Source: Tribonema minus (taxonomy: Eukaryota > Sar > Xanthophyceae > Tribonematales > Tribonemataceae). From it: a stretch of DNA of 64,000 bases. The stretch is taken from positions 1,922,001 to 1,986,000 of the forward strand of contig JAFCMP010000112.1 in the NCBI GenBank assembly GCA_017506865.1, given 5' to 3'. A program made the position numbers and the translations under genes. This document shows, in pieces, positions 34,201 to 45,708 of the stretch (the stretch's first letter is position 1; every line of letters begins with the position of its first letter). The notes beneath the pieces were generated by a model. The model saw nothing but the letters and a program-made list of their open reading frames with translations. It had not been told where the DNA came from and searched no databases.

Positions 34201-34326
34201 ATAGTTGTTGCTGCTGCGGGCACTTTGCGCACGAATGCCATGCTCAGTCCGCAGGAGCTTGAAGTCTCTGTGATGGCTGAAGCACAGTATGTTGCCTGTA
34301 CTCTTTGTCCGATATGTGTACTGTAA
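31253..34326 (+). CDS. Unrecognised ~930-residue multi-span membrane protein
   Basis: Exons 31253-31503, 31628-33535 and 33693-34326 join in phase (acceptor CTCCCTCGCAG; donors TTAG|GTGTG and GCAT|GTGAGT). Span 1 is ~14-36 (YWVTVVLLLLSALGLWLMHL) and span 2 ~113-128 (AMRFVVMVLLPFVIEW). A long Ala/Arg-rich, probably helical region follows, with QADIDDGVITVRSVPLTAQE and ENTKGIWKYYQLESISQW as its most distinctive parts. Then come an Ala/Glu repeat region, a Gly/Ser run starting exon 3, and a third span (SFITVTAAAVLVVAAAAATG) followed by RRRRPRR. If the last intron is kept, translation stops one codon after the junction, giving a ~637-residue form. I recognise no family and propose no function. 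Codon use matches neighbouring genes, so it is probably native. Confidence 0.65.
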
Positions 34327-35834
34327 TGAGTCCGTGCAGAGAGCCCCCCGGCCAGTGGTGTATCCGGCGCCTTACAGGCACACACACCCCAGCGACTGCC
34401 TTGCTGAGTGCTGTCGATTGTGTGCCATGCGTATGCGGCACTGGTTGTTTGTTTCTATTGGGGTTTGTTGACGTCAGTATTTTAAGTCACTCCTTCCCTT
34501 CGCCTCCCCAATGGTACGCATGCTCTTTTGTGCAACATTCAATTCTTTTTTTCCGTTGTCCGCGCTCTGCGCTTCCATTTTGTTGCGCGGCACTCTGAAA
34601 CAGTTCTTGCTTTAGCACAAGCAAATACCTGCATCATGCATGCCTTCCCTTCTATGTAGCTACCTCGCAGCTTGCTGCTTTTGCATGCAAGTGTCACCAT
34701 CACTGCCCTCTGCAGCTATCATTGTCATTGCTATGCTGTTGTGCAAGATGCGAGCATCTGTTCACATCAGAGAATGCATGTAGCAATCACATTGCAGCCC
34801 TTCTGTTTCTGTGAAATCAAGTCGAGCGTGGCAAGAAGTCCACAAAGTCTATGCAACTGGGCGAAAGGCATGTAGGTAGTCTGGCAGACAAAGTGGCAAG
34901 TCGGCGTCAGGAGCCTCGAAGGCAGTGCTCAAGTGCTTGAATGTATGATGAGCTCAGATGCAGGCAATGATCTGCCGCCTGATACGAAAAGCAGCATGGT
35001 GGGGGTGACATGTGGTGTGGGATGAGTGAAAATATTTTTGTAGCTAGCTGCACACTGCATGAGGATGCAGCATTTCTGTACGAGCCGCACAGAGAACTGA
35101 CATGGCACTTGAACTGTGTAAGCTGCCACGTGGGCTCAGTGATTCCTCGCAACGTGAATCGATTCTTTACGTCGTGCTGTGCCTCGTTGTTGCCTGGGTG
35201 CAGTCGCAGGGCAGCGCATGCAGTAAGCATGGGGCGATGGCTAGGGAGATATTGCTGAGAGCCTGCGCACTTCGTAACGGCTTCACAATGCGCCAGCACA
35301 ATACTTGGCGTAATGTGCAACATGACAGTGAAGCAGGATGCACACGAGGCAAAGCGCCGACTCAAACAGCAATCACACTCGCCACAGAGTCCTGCGCATC
35401 GTATAGTTTTTAAGCAGCGTTGTCATTTTCGCATCACTACACCACTTCAACCAGTGGTAAAGGTGCAGTCGACCGTTGGTCGTCGCTTCAGTTGGCGCGT
35501 GCGCGATCGTAGGCGCGTGCGCCGGCACCGCACTGCAAGCACAGCGCTCAGCGCCGTACACCACGCAGCGGCACGGCGCAGCGCCGCCGCCGCTACCGCT
35601 CCCCCCTAGCGCGCTTCACCCCCTCCCCTGCCGGCCGCAGCAGCTCTCGGCTACCATCTCGGCACGAGGTGGCGCGCATGGCATGCGCATGCTGCATGGA
35701 CAGCGTGCAATCTGACGCAAGAAGGGTCCAGCACGCGTGCGGTGGCCGCCATCTCGTGTGCGCCGCCGCCACTGCTTCCGCTGCGCTGCATTCTACTTGA
35801 AGTAGAATAAGTTCTACTTGAAGTTGAATGACAT
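34327..35834. other. Intergenic region with TTGAAG motifs
   Basis: Lies between two genes whose 3' ends face each other (convergent). No supported coding frame is visible. At 35797-35828 two copies of TTCTACTTGAAGT sit close together just past the AsnRS stop codon. The half next to 34327 is AT-richer; the half next to AsnRS is GC-rich. Confidence 0.45.
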
Positions 35835-38800
35835 CTAGAACTCGGCGCTGCCGGGGTACCGCGGGAACGCGATCGCCTCGCGGATGTTGTCGATGCCCGT
35901 GACGTAGCAGACGAGGCGCTCAAAGCCCAGGCCGTAGCCGGCGTGCGGCACGCTGCCGTACTTGCGCAGGTCCAGGTACCACCAGTAGTCCTTGGGGTCC
36001 AGGCCGAACTCGCGCAGCTTCGCCTGCGGCGGCAGCGGGGGGAAGCAACAGTGGGGGGTGGGGGTGGGGGTGGGGGGGGGGGACGATCTTGTACCTCGGA
36101 GGACTAGGTGCAGAGGCGCAGGATGGCACCACACTTCCTGCAAGCATTTTCTGGTGGCTCCTAGGTGATGCAGCGTATGCCTCTTAATAAACAAAGGCAC
36201 CCCCCACAAGTCGTGTCCGCACTGGATATGCTGCACACGTGCCTTCGCTCCGCAGAACCAGCATGTGCGGGCACCGTCACCACAGCGCTCAGGCGAGGGG
36301 CGGAGCACCGCCGCCTGCAGCGCCCCAACACTCCCCTGCGCGCGCTCTGACTGACGCCAAGGCTCACGAGCAGCAGAGTTCAGGTGCAGGCATGGCAATT
36401 GCCGAGCGCTGCTGCCGCCGCTGCCGCCGCCGCCGCTCGCCTCTGACTGACGCTGAGGCTCACAAGCAGCAGCGCTCAGGTGCAGTCACAGGCACGGCGA
36501 TTTGTGGGGCTCACAACGCCTTGAACACTTGAACACGACTTCACTCCCTACGGTCCCTACGGGAAGCACAAAGCGAAAAGTACAGAACAACCAGCTTCAG
36601 CAACCTACGAAGCGATTCATTGTATTCCAAGCGCTGCTGCCGCCGCCGCTCACCTCCAGCACGCCGAGCCGCTCCTCGCGCTGGCTGCCGCCGATGAGCT
36701 CGCCGACGCCGGGGACGAGCAGGTCCATGGCGGCGACGGTCGCGCCGTCCTCATTGTCGCGCATGTAGAACGCCTTGATCGTGCGCGGGTAGTTGTAGAC
36801 GAACGTCGCCGTGTTGAACTTCTTCTCCGCGAGCCACCTGCGGCGGCGGCGGCGGCGCGCACCGGAGGAGGCTGAGCGTTGCTGCTTGCGTGCGAGTTGC
36901 GCCGAGCCGCGGGCAGGGGGGGTCCGCACAGGCTGCCAAGGCGTGCTGAGCACTGCGTTCTTGAAGTTGAGCGTGCACTGCGGGAGGCGACACGGTGTAC
37001 ATGCTAATCGATGCACGCGCACGCCGCACCCAACACCAGACACATAACGCCCGGGGCGCTGGTCAGCATAGACGTTTGTCACAGCGACGCGGACTCCGAA
37101 GCGGTTGCAACATCGCCGCGCTGCGTAAAGGCGACTCGAGCAGCACCGCGTACTTCGACTACCACGATCTCCGCCCTAGAAGTTGCGCCCCATACTGGGC
37201 ACGACAGGCAAAACACAGGGCTCCGCCACTTGCTGGGAACAGCTGGTCGCATATTAGCTTCAGCCTCACGCAACGCGCACCGTGTATGGGTCATCTGCTG
37301 AAGCGTGCATTCGCTCTGTTGCAGCAGCGCTCACCGTTCGTGCTCCGTCTGCAGGTCGGTGCCAAAGGAGACGTCGGGGAACTGCCACTGCGAGGGGTCC
37401 ATGGCGATCTCCTCCTGCAGCAGCTTCACCGCGGCGGTGTACTCGATCCTGCAGTCAGCGGCAGCGGCGTGCATCGCGTGAGGGCGCAGCGGCGCGCATC
37501 GCATGAGCGCGCTGGCGGCTGGCACAGCTGGCGCAGCCACTCAGCGCGGCCGCGGCAGCACTGCGAACGGCGGTGATGCAGGATCCTGATCATCAACAGG
37601 AGGCAACGCTGCACTGCGAGCGCGTTCTGCGGCGCTGGCTTAGGGCCAATGCCGACCCTACATTATCCTCACAGGAGAACAAACTGCTATGAGCGGGCCT
37701 GCTGAGAAAGCGAAGTTGGTTTGGGGGAACCTGGGCGCACACGGCCTGTCACTCTCTCCTGAAGCAGAAACACCCCTCGCTTGAAGTTGAACCTGAATGG
37801 CCATGCTGCACACAGGCGTTGCTGAAGCTGCCAGCACGTCATGTCAAGCGCCTTGCGCAAGTACAGAGGAACACACTGAATGATGCTCTAGCGGTGACTT
37901 GCGCGGCAACTCTGGGACACCTTGCGTGCACCGCGTGCGTCAACAAAAGCACAGTGCCTCCGACTTCCACATGACTTTGACTTGCCCGTGGCCTTGAGCA
38001 TCCGTCACGCGTACCCGCGCAACTACTTAGAGAGGCCTCTCATGTACAACGCGCAGTGCCATCCACTCTAACATGACTTTGAACGCAACTCTGTTGCTGA
38101 GCATCACTCACACGCACGTTGCGAGGGAGTGCTGGACGACTATCTGCAGCTCGTCAAACAGGCCCTGTCACATAATCCGCAGTGCCACCGACTGTGATAT
38201 GTCTGTGACTAGACGCTGGCTTTGGGCATCAGAAAAAGGCTGGTTGGTTAATCTATCCAGCTCGTCAGATAGGCCTTCACAAAACCCCAAAGTGCGACCC
38301 CAATGACTCTGACTTGACTCGCTGAGCTAACTTTGACTTGACTCTGGGCATGAGTCACGCGCACCTTGCAAAGGGCTGGTCGACGAGCCTCTGGAGCTTG
38401 TCAAATAGACCCTTGTCGTAGAACCCCGCAAAGAAGTCCAGGTCCGAGCGGCAGTTCTGCAGGACGTGGCTGACGACGTGCTTCACGAATGCCTCCGCGT
38501 TGTCCATGTCGTCGATCAGGTCCGCGAACGCCATTTCCGGTTCAATCTGCAGGGTTGACGGGACGCCATGATTTGCAATCAGCTCAGGTGAGCGGAGCGC
38601 AAACAAAATGCACAAGCCAATGCACCCTCAGATCTGTAACGGTGGAAGCAAGTTCAAGGCACCGCTCACGCGCTGACCCGCAACTGATGGTCACTGCTGT
38701 GGGGGTGCAGCAGAGACCAGGCGCCGAGATCATGAGTGCCTTCAGGTGAAAGTAATTGCGCAGCAGAGGGGATACGTGCTATGCCTCGTGTACATGAACA

Positions 38801-41800
38801 AACATGAGTACTTCCAAGTACTTGAAAGCATGAAAAACGCCCAAACCACTCTGATGCCGAACACCAAGCAGGCGCGGCCTCACGAAGCCAGAGCCACATA
38901 GTGCCGAGCTGCTGCAATGGGGACCCCGCCCCGCGTGTGCGCACTGGCGCAACGGCAGCGCTCGCCACGTTGAACTCACCATGTTGAACTCCGCGAGGTG
39001 GCGCGTGGTCTGGCTGTTCTCGGCGCGGAACGTGGGCCCAAACGTGTACACGTCGCCAAGCGCGCACGCGTGCGTCTCCGCCGACAGCTGCCCGGACACC
39101 GTCAGGTAGGCGGGGCGCCTGCACGTCATCGCATGCGCGTGCGCGCGTCATGTAGCGACAACGCCCGGGGGGCAGCGCTCAGCGGGTGCATCAGCGCTCA
39201 GATGGTGGGGGCGCAATGACGCAGCAGCAGCAGGCGAGACGCAGCAGCAGCGGCAGCAGGGGAGCGATGCACGCACTGCGGGTGGCGCGGCAGCAGCACT
39301 GCCTCATACTCTGGCACGCGGACAAGAGCCATTGATGACGCGCGAGCAATCAGTCCAAGGCAGCCAGCGGAACGTGGCGGCAGCGACACACGCCGGCAGC
39401 GGCATCGGCAGGCCGTGGCAGCCATGGCTCCGCATGCTGCGCGACGCTTTCGCGAGGACGCGCGCAGCAGCGGCACCGCGGCAGCGGCAGCAGCAGCGGC
39501 GTGCGCAGCGACTCACCCGAAGAAGTCCTTGGCAAAGTCCACGGCGCCGGCGTCGTCCGTCGGCGGCGACGCGGGCGGCAGCGTCGTCACGCGGAACATC
39601 TCGCCCGCGCCCTCGCAGTCGGACGCCGTGATGAGCGGCGTCTGCAGGTACTGGAAGCCCTCGCCCTGGAAGAACTGCGTAGCGCAGCGACGCGCGCACA
39701 CGCGCACGCGCATGGGGACAGAAGAGGGGCGTGAGTCGATTGGCGCTCGCGTGCTTGCGGGAACACAGGCGCCAGCGCTGGGCGCTTGGCGATGGGGTTC
39801 GCACCGAGGGGCATTGGAGGCACGCAGACGGGCGAAATGCTGCTGTTCGCGGGCATGGTGCTGGGGGGGGCGCGGTCCGGCGGGGGCAGGGAGCGGCAGT
39901 GTCTGCGTGTGATGGCGCACCCTGCCCTCCCGAGCGAACCGGGCGATGGGCGCTGCCATGGACACAAATGCATTTTGCGAGGCATGTGTCCTGTTTGCGT
40001 ACGCAAGTGGTCGGGGCATGCGCGACGAGCTCTCTGCTGCGCGGGCATGCCGTTGGGGGGGGGGGGGGGGGGGGGGAGCAGCGGCGCGAGGCCGGGGCGG
40101 GCTGAGAAGTGAAGGTCGCGCTGTATATGGTTTGGGCTTGTGCCTGTTTTGAGATACTCTTCGGGCTGGGTGGGGCAAGAGCTGGGCAACCCAACCCTGA
40201 CCTCAGCCCTAGCCCTCTACCTGATCCTCCCGACAAGACGTATTTATCACGCCAGCCGGTCGGTGCTGAAGCGGGTTTTCGAGGGTTATGAGAGGGTTGC
40301 GCCGCGGCGCCGCTGGTGCGCTGGCCGCTGTCAGACGAAGACAGGCGAGCGAAGGGCCCTCTGTGACGCGCATCTGATGCACGTCAGCGTGCTCCCACAT
40401 GCGCTGTCCGAAATGCTGTAGTACACACGCACCGCACGTCCGGTCACACGCATCAAAGACCCGCGCGAGCTGGTGATGCTGATGCACGCGGATGCACAGC
40501 ACGCCAGCTGGGCCGTTCTCACGCCTGCAGCAGTAGTGAGTGCCGCACCAGAGCGCAATCCGCCTGCACGCTGCGCAGCGTGCACGTCTGCCATGCTCGA
40601 GCGCGCTGCGTGCGCCGAGGCCCGGTGCAACGGACCGCGGCATCGCGCAAGCTGCTGCGACGCACTGTCTTGCAGCCGCGCACGCCTGTCCGAGCTCATC
40701 ACTCGCACGGCTCGTCAGGAATGCCGCGACAGTACGCCGCGTCAGCACAAGCTCTGGCCGGCCTGCCGAGTTGAAGCCCCCCGCGATGCGCACCCGCGCC
40801 CCATCGGGCGCACTGCGTGCCACAGGCATCGGTCCCCGTCATCCCGACTCTGTCAGCGTCTCGCGTCTGGGTGAGAGCGGCGTCAACGGCTGCCGCTGCG
40901 GCGCGCACGCTCCCGCGCAGCGTTACACACCTAGGTGCATACCTACCTACCCACCTGGTGCGTCGCGAACGCGAGCGCCGAGCGCACGCGCGCGACCGCG
41001 CCGATCGTGTTGGTGCGCGGCCGCAGGTGCGCCATGCCGCGCAGGAACTCGAGCGAGTGGCGCTTCTTCTGCAGCGGGTAGTCCCCGGGGCACTCGCCTA
41101 GCACCGAGATCTGCGCGCACAGGGGAAAGGGAGAGGGTGTGTGTTTGTGTGTGAGTGTAAACCTTTGAAGATAAATTTGTGCAACATCACCGACGGTGGC
41201 ACTGCGCTGCGGAGCCCGGGGTCGGACCTGCGTTGAGCACTGACAGCAACAAGCGGCTGAGCGCTTGAACAGCCAGCATGGCAGGTAGGTGGTACACATG
41301 CACAACATACGCACTGCTGGCAAAACCCTATGAAATGCAAGCGAACAACTCACACAACAACACCAGTGATATCAGTTAGCAGCAGGCGTCACCGGAGGCG
41401 CCCACGCACATGGGCGCTCGCAAGTCTGGCGGTCGTACAAACGGCTCACCGTTGTGTGTCCCTCAGCACAGTTGCATCTCAATGTCAAGCCAACGGTCAG
41501 AACAAAACAGCTGACAAGTATCGCCACATACTCCCACAATACTACGGTTCCACTGACATGACTCTGCGCGACAAAAACTAACAACCAGCATGATGCATGC
41601 TCACACTGGCGCCGGTTTTCAACTCTAACATTCCGCCCTGCCGCAGCGCTAGCAGCACCTCGCCGAAAGCTCGTGCAGCTGCGCATCCACGCAAGCACCA
41701 CAATTTCAAGCTGCCTCGCTCGCCTTAAACCTCCGCCCTTCCGCCAACAACAACACTTCCACCCACCTCGGATGCCTTGAGCTCAAACCGCTGCCCCTGC

Positions 41801-43476
41801 CCCGGCGACTCCTGGATGACCCCCCGCACCGCGACAGACGCCCCAGTGCTCACCCTGTCCACCTCCCCGTACGACGGCAGCTCCGCGCCCGCCACCACCT
41901 GCAGGCCCTTGAGAGAGGAGCCGTCGTTCACCTGCACGTGCGCGCGTGCACAGCGGCAGACGGTCACTTCCACTCTGGAGCGTATTTGGAATTGCAAGCG
42001 AACGCCTTGTTTTAAGCCTGGTCGCATGCGGTGCGTATCTGACAGAGTAACAACGGTTCAGGGAATGTGAGTACCGTTGTACGCAGTGCCGGATGCTGCT
42101 GCTGCCAAAGAAGTGCGGGCAACCCCAGCAGCAGCGATCGCGCAGCAGAGAACAGAGCCGCAGATTGCCTGCGCGCGCATGATGCAGCACGACGCCCACA
42201 CAACACTTGCAATGCTGGGTGTTCAAGCACAAAGAAGTCGGGACATATTGAAAACAGCATGACACCAGCTCCGCTCTGCAGGCCCTGCAGGGACAGCCCG
42301 TCGTGCTGTTGCACACAAACAAACGGCGTTAGCGTGCGGCTTTGTCAGTGTCAGCGGGCCCTGCATGGGGTGGCAACTGATGACGTACGCCCGTTCGCAG
42401 TGGCAGGGATGTCGTGCTCGCGCTGCTGCCATGGTGAGCACGTCGCACAAGAGAACGAAACGCCCAGCATGTACCTGGGAATGTGTCGACGTGAGACCGC
42501 GTTGCTAGGCATGCCGTGCTGGATATCTGACGCGCTGAAGCACTGCGGCGGTGATTTTGACCAGGCCTGCCGTGGTTTCACTACAAAAAAGGAACCCATT
42601 GCATGCACTGTTCTTCTGAGATGTATGCAATCGTGTGTGGAGAGAAAATTTTGGGCATCGGTGACCATGCCTTGTGCTCCATGAAGTTATGCAGTGGGTC
42701 AGCAGCTTGCCTTCTCATAGGAGGTAAGCAGTTGAAGTTGCAGTTGAAGAATAAAAAACAATTTCCTGGAATGAAGATTTGATTTTCCGTTTTCGTTTTG
42801 CTGAGCATGTCAGTGTGTTTTACTGTGACTCTGGGTATGCCACCACACCTCTGGACTGCTTGCTGCACTGCCTTGCATGTACCTTTTAAAGTTGCTTTGC
42901 CGCCAGCTTGGACACGGGGTTTGTCAAGACTATTGCCGACCAGTAGAAAGAAGTAGCTCGTTACCACTGTACTGGCTTACAATGACTGCAGCGGATGGCA
43001 AGAGAGGCGATGCAGTACCAGTGCCTCGCTCAATCGAAACATGCACACTCGCACCTCAAGCCCCCACGCACCTCCAGAAAAGTGAAGGTTTTCTGCCCTC
43101 GCTTAGTCCTCACCCACCCCTTGACCACCACTTCGCTGCCCACGATGGTTTCATCTGGCGCCTCTAAGATCGCCCTCACGCGTGTGCGCTTCTGCCGTTG
43201 CTGCGATCCGCTTGCAGCAACTGCAGCCGCTGCTGCGCCACTGTCTTGCGAGGCCGTGGTGGACATACGCAGGTGGCCGCTGCGACTGCGCAGAGGAACC
43301 CTTTGCGAATGTTGCAATCTCCCACATGATGCAGAATGCCCGCAATGGTGCTGTGAAAGCCTGTGTGCTGCCAGGGCACGAGCGCCCGTAGCTGCAAAGG
43401 CTGTTGCTCCTGGCGCCTTGCCCACCGCGAACGCTAGCAAAGCTGCCCTCATGAGCTCCACCCCTCTACGGCCCAT
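35835..43476 (-). CDS. NARS: Plastid-targeted asparaginyl-tRNA synthetase
   Basis: Charges tRNA-Asn with asparagine; class II synthetase. Exons 43476-43072, 41931-41767, 41110-40955, 39674-39517, 39118-38980, 38546-38365, 37448-37335, 36837-36654 and 36023-35835 join in phase to give 563 residues, typical of organellar/bacterial AsnRS plus leader. The leader is a signal peptide ([20 protein letters not shown]) with a Phe-type cleavage site and a basic, Ser/Arg-rich transit region, so import into a complex plastid is inferred. The OB-fold ([33 protein letters not shown]) binds the anticodon. Motif 2 is [17 protein letters not shown] (~325-341) with IEPEMAF after the junction; motif 3 is [20 protein letters not shown] (from ~530). 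An alternative start at 43452 drops eight residues and places the signal peptide at the very N-terminus. A mutated copy of exon 2's start lies in intron 1. Confidence 0.95.
36345..36500. repeat. ~96-bp duplication inside the last AsnRS intron
   Basis: CTCTGACTGACGC followed by AGGCTCAC and AGCAGCAG recurs at 36345 and 36441. Next to it, a GCGAGCGGCGGCGGC segment (minus strand) resembles the first bases of this intron (GTGAGCGGCGGCGGC at 36653), suggesting a copy of the donor edge. Confidence 0.6.
42261..42314 (-). repeat. Decayed copy of the start of AsnRS exon 2
   Basis: On the minus strand, the bases after GTGCAACAG read CACGACGGGCTGTCCCTGC then AGGGCCTGCAG, matching exon 2 (GTGAACGACGGCTCCTCTC, AGGGCCTGCAG at 41931) base for base over much of its length. 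The copy would encode [10 protein letters not shown] versus [10 protein letters not shown]. It lies in intron 1 (43071-41932), about 380 bases ahead of the real exon. Confidence 0.7.
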
Positions 43477-44001
43477 TTGCGCTCAGCTCCCGCTGGCGAT
43501 CCACCCAACACGCTCAGCGATACGCCAAGCCGACACGAATACTGCCAGAGTGACCTGGCAGGCTTAACAGGCTACTTCTCGCATACACAAAGACGCACTT
43601 GAAGTTTTGGATTTTTCTTTCCCTTCAAAAATGCTCGTGTGCACAGCTAATCACCTCAGCAGGACGCATGTTGTACTTACAAAGGCAGGAGAGCTGCCGT
43701 CAAACAGTTGAAAAAGTTATCTGTGGCTGTGGGTTGTTTAACTTTGTTGGTATGTTGACCCTGCCACTTTCTTGACGCAAAAACATGACAGGACCAGGAC
43801 ATGCACAGTCAGAGAGCACATGTGCGCAACAACACGGCCAAACTCAAAACATGCGCAGCCTCTATGGCGTCGTCTGTCGCATTACTGGACACTTGCTGCG
43901 CGGCATAAGAGCTTGATCGTGTCAAACACTGAGCTCGTGCCCCGCCCCGTGCACCGCCCCCGCAGTCAGCGCCGTCCCAGCGCGCCCGCGCAAACCGCCC
44001 C
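43477..44001. other. Intergenic region upstream of AsnRS
   Basis: Contains the AsnRS promoter side and the region just past the NOP4-like stop codon at 44002. It has AT-rich patches and a CACTTGAAGTTTTGG motif near 43598. No coding frame is supported. Confidence 0.45.
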
Positions 44002-45677
44002 CTACTCAAACCACCGCGGCTCGTGCGCCGGCTTCGCGTCGCCGTCCGCGCCGCCGCCGCCGCCGCCCGCCGCCGCCGCCGCGCCGCGTGCCGCGCCCCT
44101 GCCGCGGCGGCGCCAGTGCTCGTCCTCCAGCTGCAGCCCGTGCCGGTCGTCGCCGTCGAGCGTGCCGAGGTCGCCCTTGGGCGTGCGCTGCTTGCGCCGC
44201 TTGGGGCTGCTGACGACGCTGCCGTCGTGGCCCTTGAGCATGCGCGAGAGCTCCGGGTCCGCGGCGGCGGCGGCGGCGTCGCGCTGCCGCTTGCGGCTGG
44301 CGCCGGGGGCCGCGAGCGGCGGCGCTTCTTCGCCGCCTTGCTCGCTGCTGCGGGGATGACACATGTGACATGGGTGAAGGGCGTTCGATGGTGGCGGCAA
44401 GACAGGTGTGCAGCGATGCGGTGATTGAGCACAGAACCGAGGGGATGCCAAGCATCATGCAGTGATTGAACACATAACTGAGTGGATGCCGAGCACCTGT
44501 GGCCGGGCTATAGCCGCCAGCCACAAGAAAGCATACACACGCATCGGCCTGTAGGCACCGGAGCTTCGCATGTGCTACGCACCCACCAAAAGTGCCCCGG
44601 GGTGCGACATTGGCCTGTATGCATACATGGCCTTCATTGAACATGATCAGTCACGCATCTCCAGAGGGGCCAACTCGCGTGGGGTGAAGGTTTGCAGCAC
44701 CGCAATGCTCATGCAAGACCCACGCTAGCCAACTCGACATGACCACCACCAGTCACAGCACGAGTGCCACTGCCACACACCTCTGAGCCTGCTGTGGCGG
44801 CGGCGCGACGCCGCCGTTCTGCTCCCTGAGCTGCCGCTTGCGGTCGCGCTGCCGCTGCCCCCGGCTCAGCTTCTTGGCGTCTCCACCAGCGTCCGCACCC
44901 TTGCTGAGCATCGCTGTGCCGTCGGGCCGCAGGCCGAGGGTCGCCAGCTCCCGTTTGCGCGTCTGCAGTGCGGCCGGACGACGCATGGGGGGGGGGGTCA
45001 CAGTCGTGCACTTGCATGCAACTTGATGCACATCAACTTCTGCACGCATGGTGCTTGTGCCGCACGGGTGGTCGCAGCCGCAGGTGCGTTAAGCCTGCCT
45101 GCCGCACCTGCAGTGCATGGCTCCTCACCAGCGGCACGAGTGCGAAGCAGGAATGACCCTCACATGCAACTTCGACCATACAGAGGCCGTAGTACACTCT
45201 CACAGTCCGGCATGATGAATGTGATGTTCCTGGCTGTAGTCGCTGGCGTGGTAAGCTGCGCTTGTGACACACCCATGCCAGCGCCCTTCAGCTGCATTGT
45301 CCTTGAGACAGCAGCCTGAGCAGCAACCACAAGTAGCACGAACATGTGCGGCATTACTAAAAAAGTAAGCGCAAACCGCATTCATTCATTGGTGCACACA
45401 TCAAGTGCATCAGAACGCACACTGCTCACAGAGTACATCACAACGCATGTCAGCTGTCCACCACCTTGGGGCAATGACTCGCCCTTCACATGCATACGCA
45501 TGCCTGCCATGTAACGCTATGCTGTCTGCACACGCGCGTGCTACTGCACTACAGCAGGACGACGAGCGCGGTGCCTCTCACCTCCTGCTTGGCCTTGCGC
45601 GTCTCCTGGACCTTGAGCTTGGCGTGGTTCTCCACGGCAAACTCCACAATCAAGCGCGGCTTCTCGCCCTGGCGCAC

Positions 45678-45708
<31 letters not shown>

